Shown here piece after piece: positions 1 through 6,442 of a stretch of DNA of 6,638 nt. Each line of letters starts with the position of its first letter. Position 1 is the stretch's first letter. The translations under genes were made by a program, and so were the position numbers. Below the pieces are notes generated by a model, which was given only the letters and a program-made list of their open reading frames with translations, ran no database searches and had not been told where the DNA came from. The stretch is taken from positions 1-6,638 of the forward strand of contig JANQHA010000236.1 of assembly GCA_028282865.1 (NCBI GenBank), read 5' to 3'. The DNA is from Oligoflexales bacterium. Its GTDB lineage: Bacteria > Bdellovibrionota_B > Oligoflexia > Oligoflexales > CACXFL01.

Positions 1-37
1 TAAACTCTTTATCGCACTGTTTACACTTAATCTGCAC
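1..37 (-). CDS. Zinc-ribbon protein, N-terminal fragment cut by the window edge
   Basis: Only the first 12 codons are present, reading MQIKCKQCDKEF from a GTG start. The pattern of Met, a short beta-strand-like stretch, CxxC and then an aromatic residue a few positions later resembles the first half of MJ0042-type and related zinc ribbons, where a second CxxC follows after roughly 15-20 residues; that part lies outside the window. The GTG is the only usual start between an in-frame TAA at 53-55 and the CxxC, and an AGAG stretch about six bases upstream could serve as a weak ribosome binding site. The gene overlaps the end of the ligase gene by 11 bases, which suggests translational coupling within the same operon. 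Function cannot be inferred: such N-terminal ribbons occur on regulators and on membrane proteins of unknown role. The short length makes this a tentative call. Confidence 0.5.
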   Translation of the reverse strand, partial: MQIKCKQCDKEF

Positions 38-716
38 GGTTGACTCTAGCCATTAAACAAGGGACCTGATCAGAAAACACTGGACAGCAATCTGTTGCAA
101 GTTGCCTTTCGACTTCAGAAGTAAATTGATTGCTCATAGCATGACTAACCGAATCTACAGTAAGTCCGGGATCCAAACTTGATAGACCAACCAAAAAATC
201 TTTATGACTTCTTTGGGCTCGATACTCTGGTTCTTTACTTGGGTGTTTGATATAGCGATCGATTATGTCTAAATTTAAATCGCAAATGATCGATGCTTGA
301 TAGAGTAAGTAATTGCGACTGCGAAACAAAGAAGTGCCACAAAACTTACGGTTATTACTAACAATATCACTAATCCCATTTTGAGAAAAATCTATATCTG
401 ATCCAGTTTTCATTTTTAGTACCTGAATGATCGCTTGGTTGAGTAACTGAAAATAGAAGTCATTGTGAAAATGCTTTTTAACCCAGATTCCAAGGCTTAG
501 TACAACACACCCGGAATACAAAACTACCGTGCCACCACCGCCGTAGCGGCGTAAAATCTCAACCCCATCATTTTTGCAGTTATCCTCACAAACTTCGGTT
601 GCAAGCTGATTACTACTACCCAAGACAACCATCGTTTTATCAGGGTTCCACACAGACAAAGCCACATTAGCTTGACATTTACGAAGAATTTGATCATCTA
701 TCCACATAAAATCCAC
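27..716 (-). CDS. Lipoate-protein ligase A-like protein (BPL/LplA/LipB fold), single catalytic domain
   Basis: This is a predicted cytoplasmic enzyme that would attach lipoate or octanoate, through an acyl-AMP, to lysines of lipoyl domains (2-oxoacid dehydrogenases, GcvH). Of its 229 residues, RRYGGGGTVV (56-65) matches the RRxSGGG substrate and adenylate loop of LplA, G69 and S74 fit the following GxLxxS strand, NGISDI (113-118) fits the LplA N-x-DI region, and K124 in KFCG (124-127) fits the catalytic lysine of KxxG. A segment rich in EPEYRxxRSHxDF (162-174) is also typical of these ligases. The C-terminal accessory domain of E. coli-type LplA is absent, so activity may need a partner or the substrate may differ. 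Nine cysteines are unusually many, but none sits where LipB or LipM carries its catalytic cysteine. The GTG start lies 3 bases after the mgtE stop; an ATG three codons later (707) is equally possible, and neither has a good ribosome binding site. Fold is confident, exact substrate is not. Confidence 0.82.
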   Translation of the reverse strand: MDFMWIDDQILRKCQANVALSVWNPDKTMVVLGSSNQLATEVCEDNCKNDGVEILRRYGGGGTVVLYSGCVVLSLGIWVKKHFHNDFYFQLLNQAIIQVLKMKTGSDIDFSQNGISDIVSNNRKFCGTSLFRSRNYLLYQASIICDLNLDIIDRYIKHPSKEPEYRAQRSHKDFLVGLSSLDPGLTVDSVSHAMSNQFTSEVERQLATDCCPVFSDQVPCLMARVNRAD

Positions 717-719
717 AAA

Positions 720-2090
720 TCAGGAAAAATGCTTCATAACTAGGAGAGCAATATTAAAAAATATTAGGATTCCAAATAAGTCTACTAACGAAGCAATAAG
801 CGGTGAAGAGCTTACTGCTGGATCAAGTCCAACTTTTTTTAAAATAAACGGCAGCATCGAACCAATGACAGTGCCAAACAGAACAACACCGATCAAGGAA
901 AGAAAAACAATACCACCCACGATGGGGCTGAGACCCCAAAATAACGCACAGGTAAAGCCCATACAGCCAAGTACGATTCCTAGGCCAATTCCAGTTACAA
1001 CCTCACGCGCCAGCACCCGGTACCAATCTTTGAGGTTAAACTCCCTGATTGCTAAACTCCGAATCACCAACGAAGCAGCTTGAGATCCAGTGTTACCACC
1101 AGAGGAAATAATTAACGGTAGAAAAAAAACAAGAAATGCATAAGAAGCAATTGCATCCTCAAAACCCTTGAGAGCACGACCCGCCCACAGGCCACCGAGA
1201 AAAAGGACAGCTAGCCAACCTGCGCGCTTGCGAAGGAGCACAATGAGTGCCGTCTGAAAGTAAGAGTCTTCCAAGCTTGCACTACCACCAAACTGTTGAA
1301 TGTCTTCGGTAGCTTCTTCTTCAGCTACATCAAATACTTCGTCTGAGCTGACTAAGCCAACCAAACAACCAACATCATCTATAACTGCAATAGCAGATTT
1401 ATCATATTTACGAAAAGCATCGACCGCTACTTCTCTATCGTCGTATGCTGACAAAGTCACGTAGCTAGAGCCGACTATATTTTCAACTAGGTCGTTATTA
1501 TCCTCGGCAACAAACAAAGCGCCAATGCTGACATCACCAAGATACTTGCCTTGAGCATCGACTACAAAAATCTGGTTTAAGGCTTCTTCAGGATATCTTG
1601 CGGCATTCCATCTCACGTGTTCAATCGCCTCTGAGACCCTAATACCTGCAAGAGTAGAGAAAAACTCCGGAGACATCATCCTACCAACAGAATCTTCAGG
1701 ATAACTCAATAGGCGCCAAGCCATACCTCGCTCTTCGGGGTCCAGTCGCTCTATAAACTTACTACTGAGCTCTGGCGGAAGGTCTTCGAGAAGCTGAGTT
1801 CGATCGACCGGTTCCATCTCATTGAGTAATACAGTGACTGCATCATCTGGAAAAACATCGAGTAGACTTTGTTGCTGTTCAAAAGGAAGGTAAGAAAATA
1901 CTTCAGCTTTACGTTCGCTAGCTATAAGCCTAAATGCAAGCGTACAACGCGAAGCATCAAGCTCTTCCATTGCTTCAGCGATATCTGCAGGTTCTAAGTG
2001 TTTAAAACGAGAACGCAAGGCGATGTACTTACGCTGCTCTAGAGCATCCATCACCTCTTCAGGCGTTATGATCGTCTTCTCTTCAACCAC
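720..2090 (-). CDS. mgtE: Magnesium transporter MgtE
   Basis: This is a Mg2+ channel/transporter of the inner membrane, acting as a homodimer gated by cytosolic Mg2+. All expected parts are present in 456 residues, the usual family length. The helical MgtE N domain (about 30-130) carries the HLEPADIAE signature. A pair of CBS domains follows (about 138-255). The acidic plug helix (about 250-268) contains EEEATEDI, typical of the family and involved in Mg2+ sensing. The transmembrane domain (about 287-453) has five likely helices, the SGGNTGSQ motif (330-337), and GLDPAVSSSP followed by SLVDLFG; D437 probably corresponds to the pore aspartate D432 of the Thermus protein. Nothing is truncated. 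The GTG start has GGGA eight bases upstream; ATG at codon 14 is a weaker alternative. It lies 14 bases after the aminopeptidase stop. I see no Mg2+-riboswitch in that gap, so control is likely post-translational or through the operon promoter. Confidence 0.95.
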   Translation of the reverse strand: MVEEKTIITPEEVMDALEQRKYIALRSRFKHLEPADIAEAMEELDASRCTLAFRLIASERKAEVFSYLPFEQQQSLLDVFPDDAVTVLLNEMEPVDRTQLLEDLPPELSSKFIERLDPEERGMAWRLLSYPEDSVGRMMSPEFFSTLAGIRVSEAIEHVRWNAARYPEEALNQIFVVDAQGKYLGDVSIGALFVAEDNNDLVENIVGSSYVTLSAYDDREVAVDAFRKYDKSAIAVIDDVGCLVGLVSSDEVFDVAEEEATEDIQQFGGSASLEDSYFQTALIVLLRKRAGWLAVLFLGGLWAGRALKGFEDAIASYAFLVFFLPLIISSGGNTGSQAASLVIRSLAIREFNLKDWYRVLAREVVTGIGLGIVLGCMGFTCALFWGLSPIVGGIVFLSLIGVVLFGTVIGSMLPFILKKVGLDPAVSSSPLIASLVDLFGILIFFNIALLVMKHFS

Positions 2091-2104
2091 CGCACTTATC
2101 CCGA

Positions 2105-3163
2105 TTAATTTAGATAACTTACTTTACCTAGATTACATATCCGATCAAGAGCCTTTGAGATATCCTCAGTATTTCTCAGCTCAGCCTCCAACTGGGCCAG
2201 AAACGAGCCCATATGATCGTTTCCTAGGCATTTATAGGCACGCTGGAAGGGCTCAATCTTAGGCTCATAAAGAGCATATGCCAGAACCTTAGCGTTGTTC
2301 CATTTAGCGCGCTCCATGCCTCTATAGCCTGCCGACTTAAATTTAGGTAGCAAGGATGTCAAATACCGAGAGAATATTTGCTGTTTTTCTCTAAGCTTGG
2401 CTTTTTCTGGAAGCTCCTGGGCATATAGCTGTTCTAATGATGATTTTAGCTTCCTCAGCCACACTTTAAAAAGCTTCCTATCCTCATTTTTATACCGATA
2501 GTTTTGAAGCTCGTCCCTCATACCTTTGGCATTAAGATATCTAACCGTTAAAACTCCGGCAACAAACTCGGCTAAATGCTCATTTAAGTTGACATCACCT
2601 GGTATCCAAAAGGTACGGTGGGTTAGTTCATGGAACAAAAGATGAGCCAATGAAGCCTTAGTCCGATTAAGCATCGAGCTGTAAATTGGGTCATCATACC
2701 ACCCGAGACTAGAGAACGCTCCTGCCGCACTTCGGTGAACATCAAAACCTTGGCGTTTTAACTCCTCTGCTTTTTGATCTCGGTTGTTAGGATGGTAAAA
2801 ACCTAAATAAGGAACCTCGCCAACTATAGGGAAAGACCACTTTTTTAGTTTCATTTCGAAAGGCCTTGCCGCCTGAACTGTATAAGAGACATAAGGGTAG
2901 GGAGATTTAATATAAGTTCGGTAGGCCCGTCCATTATTAAGGCCAGACTGCTTAGCATACTCGAGAACATCTTTAACAAACCTAAGATTCTTTTTTAATG
3001 TAGGGTCAGTATCGGAATGCCATAATAATACACTTATGGGCTCGCGGGTGCTTAGCAAGTTTCCATGGTAATACAGCTGCTTGAAGCTGTAGCATCCAGC
3101 TAAACTGCCGCAAAAAAAAATAGTCATTAAACAGAAGCTACTACTGCGCAACGATAAAACCAA
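2105..3163 (-). CDS. Predicted lipoprotein aminopeptidase (COG4324 / PF10023 family)
   Basis: This is a predicted zinc metallopeptidase anchored in the envelope as a lipoprotein; substrates of this family are not established as far as I know. The 352-residue protein starts with a lipoprotein signal: R6, a hydrophobic stretch, and lipobox LAGC with C24 as the lipidated residue. After it come the family's YxxGxLxLL-like region (31-40), the WSFPIVGEVPYLGFY block (109-123), the SLGWYDDP block (152-159), and HELTH (178-182), giving H178 and H182 as metal ligands and E179 as the catalytic base. NEHLAEF (194-200) should provide the third, glutamate ligand. The C-terminal half is helical and basic. 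The TTG start directly follows an in-frame TGA and lies inside the end of ileS (23-base overlap). TTG at codon 5 is possible; ATG at codon 13 would leave too short a signal peptide. No clear ribosome binding site is visible, so coupling to ileS translation is likely. A run of nine T lies in the signal-peptide codons. Confidence 0.85.
   Translation of the reverse strand: MVLSLRSSSFCLMTIFFCGSLAGCYSFKQLYYHGNLLSTREPISVLLWHSDTDPTLKKNLRFVKDVLEYAKQSGLNNGRAYRTYIKSPYPYVSYTVQAARPFEMKLKKWSFPIVGEVPYLGFYHPNNRDQKAEELKRQGFDVHRSAAGAFSSLGWYDDPIYSSMLNRTKASLAHLLFHELTHRTFWIPGDVNLNEHLAEFVAGVLTVRYLNAKGMRDELQNYRYKNEDRKLFKVWLRKLKSSLEQLYAQELPEKAKLREKQQIFSRYLTSLLPKFKSAGYRGMERAKWNNAKVLAYALYEPKIEPFQRAYKCLGNDHMGSFLAQLEAELRNTEDISKALDRICNLGKVSYLN
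3112..3120 (-). repeat. T9 homopolymer inside the signal-peptide codons of the aminopeptidase gene
   Basis: Nine consecutive T on the coding strand cover codons 15-18 (Ile-Phe-Phe-Cys), just before the lipobox. It is the longest single-base run I noticed in the window. A one-base slip here, in replication or transcription, would remove the mature protein. The run also encodes the hydrophobic core of the signal peptide, which is enough to explain it without any regulatory role. Confidence 0.9.
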
Positions 3164-6100
3164 TCATACACTGATGCCCCTCAATATCGAAAGACTCGCG
3201 AAAGCTGACTCCCTTTAAGTCATCGCCTTTAGGTTTAACAGACATACCGACTGCCAGGGTTTCAGCACCGATATAGGTTTGATGCTCGGTAACCGACTGG
3301 GCCAAAACACCATCGGTCGAAATTTGCAAAGTTATCCGATCAGATACATCCAAGCCACTATCTTTTCGCAGCTTCTGTATTCGGTTTACGACCTCACGAG
3401 AAAGGCCCTCACGTAACAATTCTGGAGTAAGATTGGTGTCAAGAAGAACCGTAATCCCTTCTTCAGTAGCAATAAGTCGATCGTCCTTAGGGCCTCGGTC
3501 TATCAGAAAATCACCCTGCTCCAACCGATGACCAAGGATATCGACTGAGCCTTCTTTGCTCAGATCAGCAAGGAGGTCCGCAACCAACTGCGGCTTATTA
3601 TTAAGCTCCTCAAAGTGGTTACGAAGAGCTTTTATGTGTTTGCCTAACCGCCTACCGAGTGTTTTTAAGTTTGGCCGTACCGAAAGCCTGACATGGCTGA
3701 TTTCGTCTACAGTGAAATTCAGCTCTTTAACATTAAGCTCTTCCTTCAGAATGTCCATACCGCGTTCAATATGCTTCTTGTCGTTGGCATCATGGCTAAT
3801 AACCATCATACTTGGAAGCACCTGGCGTGTTCGGATCTGGTGTTTCGCTCGCAAACTACGACCTAAGCCCACAGTTCGCCGGATCAAACTCATTCGACTC
3901 TCAAGAGACTCATCTATCAAAGCCTCGACAGACATTGGCATGTCACACAAATGGACTGACTCACTAGCAGTAGCTAGCCCTTCGGTAAGACCTTGATAGA
4001 TTCGCTCTGAAATAAAAGGCGCAAACGGAGCAAAAACTTTAACAAATTCAGACATGACACTGAAAAGGGTCTCATAAGCACACCTAGAATCTTCAGTGAC
4101 GCCTCCAGACCCTCCCCAAAAACGACGACGGCTAAGGCGTATGTACCAGTTGGTTAATTCATCGATAAACTCAATCACCTGCGGCACGACACGGTATATA
4201 CGATAAGCCTCCATCTCATGATGGACACTCTTCTTCAATGTCTGCAGCCTCGATAGAATCCAAAGATCCAACTCATTTTTCGAGCCAATTACCTGTCCTT
4301 CCAGCAATTTCGCTTTGGGGCTCCAGCCATCAGCCTGTGCATAAGTTGTTAAAAAAGAATACGCATTCCAAAGTGGCAGAAGGACAGCTCTAGTGGTGTC
4401 TTTTACTCCCTCGTCACTAAATTTGAGGTCGTCACCGCGAAGCACTGAAGAATTAACCATATATAGCCGAACACTATCTGCGCCAAAGCGATCTAGCAAC
4501 TGGTCTGGAGCAGTGTAATTTTTAAGTCGTTTTGACATCTTCTTACCATCGGCAGCCAATACTATGCCGTTTACGACGACATTTTTAAATGCAGGCTGGT
4601 CAAAAAGCGCCGTAGATAGAATCCCTAAGGTATAAAACCAACCACGGGTTTGATCGAGTCCTTCGGCAATAAAGTCAGCCGGGAAAATATTGTCAAAACG
4701 ATCCTTATTCTTAAAGGGGTAATGGTTTTGAGCATAAGGCATTGACCCGGATTCAAACCAACAGTCAAAGACCTCTGGAATACGGCGCATAGTACCACCG
4801 GTCTTTTTACAAGGCCAGGTGATGTCGTCAATGAAGTGCTTATGAAGATCGTCAACTTTTACCCCGGACTTCTCTTCCAGCTCTGTCACCGAACCAATAA
4901 CTTCGATGATACTCTCGTCTTTATCAGAAACCCAAACCGGTAGAGGGGTCCCCCAAAAACGGTTCCGACTAATCGCCCAGTCCCTAGAGTTCTCGAGCCA
5001 TTTACCCATCCGTCCATTTTTAAGGTGCTCTGGAAGCCAATTTATCTTCTGGTTATTGGCCACCATTTGTTCTTTGATTTTTTCCACCGCAACATACCAA
5101 GTTGGAATCACTCGATAGATCAGAGGGTCTTCGGTTCGATCACAATGGGGGTAACTATGCACCAAGGTGTCGTGACGAAGCATTTTTGACTCTTCTTTAA
5201 GGCGCTTTATAATATCTTTATCAGCGTCTTTAATATATCGCCCCTTGTATTCAGGTACTGCGTCAGTATAACAAGCCTCGTCATCAATGGGGTCTACTAA
5301 GTCGATGTTGTTAGCCTTACAGACCCTAAAGTCCTCTTCACCATAAGCCGGCGCACAATGTACGATTCCAGTACCTGAATCGAGGCTAACATAGTCATCC
5401 ACCAAGATCTTAAATGCATTTTCTTGGCCGGCAAAATAAGGGAACATCGGCTCGTAGTTACGACCAGCTAAATCTTGACCCAATACCCTCTCAACAATTT
5501 CATAACCAAGCTCTTTATTTTTCTTTTGCGGCTTATATAAAAATTCTAAGCGTTCTTCCGCAAGGTAGTATAATTCTCCCGATTCATGGTCCTTGATTTT
5601 CACATAGCTAAATTGTGGATTCACAACCAATGCCAGGTTAGAAATCAAAGTCCAAGGAGTTGTCGTCCAAGCAATAAAATAGGCATCTTCATCTTTAGCT
5701 TTAAACTTCACTGACACTGAAGGATCTTGGGTGTCTTTGTAGTTCAAATTCGCTTCGAAATTAGATACGACTGCCGTAATACGAGGGGAGTATGCAACAA
5801 CCTTGTGATCCTTATAGACCAACCCTTTCTCGTATAGTTGCTTCAGCACCCACCACACTGACTCCATAAAATCTCGGTCCATAGTTCGGTACTGACGTTC
5901 CCAATCCACCCACCGACCTAGCCGAGTGATGGTTCCTTTCCACTCGTTGGCGTAATGAAAAACGCTTTCTCGACAAGCCTCGTTAAATTTAGCGACACCG
6001 AGTTCTAAGATATCTTTACGACCATTTAAATTTAATTTCTTCTCTACATCATATTCAACTGGTAAGCCATGGCAGTCCCAACCAAATCGACGCTCAACAT

Positions 6101-6329
6101 AAAAACCTCTCATATTCCAATAGCGCGGAACAATATCTTTAAGAGTTTGACCTAGCATATGCCCATAGTGTGGCAGTCCATTTGCAAAGGGCGGCCCATC
6201 ATAAAAATTGTATTCCTTCTGACCTTTGCGACGATCATTAGATTTATGAAAGGTGTTGTTAGCCTTCCATTGAGCGATTATCTCACGTTCCATATCCGGC
6301 AGATCAATCGCCGGCTTCGCAACCTTCAT
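3141..6329 (-). CDS. ileS: Isoleucyl-tRNA synthetase, type 2 (eukaryote-like)
   Basis: This cytoplasmic class I enzyme charges tRNA-Ile with isoleucine and removes mischarged valine. Numbering here counts the GTG at 6332 as residue 1. The Rossmann catalytic core has HYGH (55-58) in PPFANGLPHYGH and KMSKR (598-602). The CP1 editing domain holds the threonine-rich WTTTPWT (222-228) and GTGIVHCAPAYGEEDF (320-335), with D334 as the likely editing aspartate. The anticodon-binding domain follows (about 686-840), with DELTNWYIRLSRRRFW (724-739). The length of about 1,062 residues, the RRFGWDCHGLPVEYDVEKKL block, and the lack of the C-terminal zinc-binding cysteines of E. coli-type IleRS place it in the eukaryote-like type 2 group, typically tolerant of mupirocin. 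I prefer the ATG start because GAAGGG lies 7 bases upstream of it, but only 4 bases upstream of the GTG one codon earlier. The usual proteobacterial neighbour lspA is not directly downstream; a lipoprotein gene is. No T-box leader is seen. Confidence 0.97.
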   Translation of the reverse strand: MKVAKPAIDLPDMEREIIAQWKANNTFHKSNDRRKGQKEYNFYDGPPFANGLPHYGHMLGQTLKDIVPRYWNMRGFYVERRFGWDCHGLPVEYDVEKKLNLNGRKDILELGVAKFNEACRESVFHYANEWKGTITRLGRWVDWERQYRTMDRDFMESVWWVLKQLYEKGLVYKDHKVVAYSPRITAVVSNFEANLNYKDTQDPSVSVKFKAKDEDAYFIAWTTTPWTLISNLALVVNPQFSYVKIKDHESGELYYLAEERLEFLYKPQKKNKELGYEIVERVLGQDLAGRNYEPMFPYFAGQENAFKILVDDYVSLDSGTGIVHCAPAYGEEDFRVCKANNIDLVDPIDDEACYTDAVPEYKGRYIKDADKDIIKRLKEESKMLRHDTLVHSYPHCDRTEDPLIYRVIPTWYVAVEKIKEQMVANNQKINWLPEHLKNGRMGKWLENSRDWAISRNRFWGTPLPVWVSDKDESIIEVIGSVTELEEKSGVKVDDLHKHFIDDITWPCKKTGGTMRRIPEVFDCWFESGSMPYAQNHYPFKNKDRFDNIFPADFIAEGLDQTRGWFYTLGILSTALFDQPAFKNVVVNGIVLAADGKKMSKRLKNYTAPDQLLDRFGADSVRLYMVNSSVLRGDDLKFSDEGVKDTTRAVLLPLWNAYSFLTTYAQADGWSPKAKLLEGQVIGSKNELDLWILSRLQTLKKSVHHEMEAYRIYRVVPQVIEFIDELTNWYIRLSRRRFWGGSGGVTEDSRCAYETLFSVMSEFVKVFAPFAPFISERIYQGLTEGLATASESVHLCDMPMSVEALIDESLESRMSLIRRTVGLGRSLRAKHQIRTRQVLPSMMVISHDANDKKHIERGMDILKEELNVKELNFTVDEISHVRLSVRPNLKTLGRRLGKHIKALRNHFEELNNKPQLVADLLADLSKEGSVDILGHRLEQGDFLIDRGPKDDRLIATEEGITVLLDTNLTPELLREGLSREVVNRIQKLRKDSGLDVSDRITLQISTDGVLAQSVTEHQTYIGAETLAVGMSVKPKGDDLKGVSFRESFDIEGHQCMIGFIVAQ

Positions 6330-6336
6330 CACTTAT

Positions 6337-6342
6337 CCCTTC
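6337..6342 (-). promoter_or_regulatory. Ribosome binding site of ileS
   Basis: GAAGGG on the minus strand is the clearest Shine-Dalgarno-like sequence in the window. It sits 7 bases before ATG 6329 and 4 bases before GTG 6332, and so favours the ATG as the ileS start. Confidence 0.65.
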
Positions 6343-6372
6343 AAAACGATAAATAGCTGTTTCTTCTACCAA

Positions 6373-6402
6373 TTTATAGCCTATCGTCCAAGCTGTTTTT
6401 AA
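6373..6402 (-). promoter_or_regulatory. Possible sigma-70-type promoter of ileS and the genes after it
   Basis: On the minus strand a TATAAA box (6378-6373) is preceded, after an 18-base spacer, by TTAAAA (6402-6397), a 4-of-6 match to the -35 consensus. This would give a leader of roughly 35-40 bases before ileS. The -35 box is weak, and a TTGATT hexamer at 6406-6401 is too far from the TATAAA box, so this is only the best candidate by eye. Confidence 0.3.
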
Positions 6403-6442
6403 TCAACCTATACCGCTCGCATTTAGAAGAACACACTGAGAT

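Noticed and set aside
834..843. A7 run on the coding strand of mgtE (TTA AAA AAA GTT) as a programmed frameshift site
   Set aside because: It lies near the end of mgtE between two conserved transmembrane segments, the zero frame continues to a normal end, and no stimulatory hairpin is apparent. Lys-Lys codons explain the run.
1122..1129. T8 run on the coding strand of mgtE as a slippage switch
   Set aside because: It encodes Val-Phe-Phe within a transmembrane helix next to the conserved GGNTG motif; this is ordinary for membrane segments in AT-rich genes.
2091..2104. M-box or mgtA-type Mg2+ riboswitch before mgtE
   Set aside because: The gap to the preceding stop is only 14 bases, too short for any riboswitch, and the preceding sequence is coding.
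3556..3996. Plus-strand open frame of 146 codons inside ileS
   Set aside because: It lies antisense to a well-conserved part of ileS, its product is rich in Ser, Arg and Leu as expected for a shadow, and it resembles no family.
4625..4855. Second minus-strand frame of 76 codons inside ileS
   Set aside because: It overlaps the ileS catalytic domain between the editing domain and KMSKR, where the ileS frame is intact and conserved, so it is a shadow.
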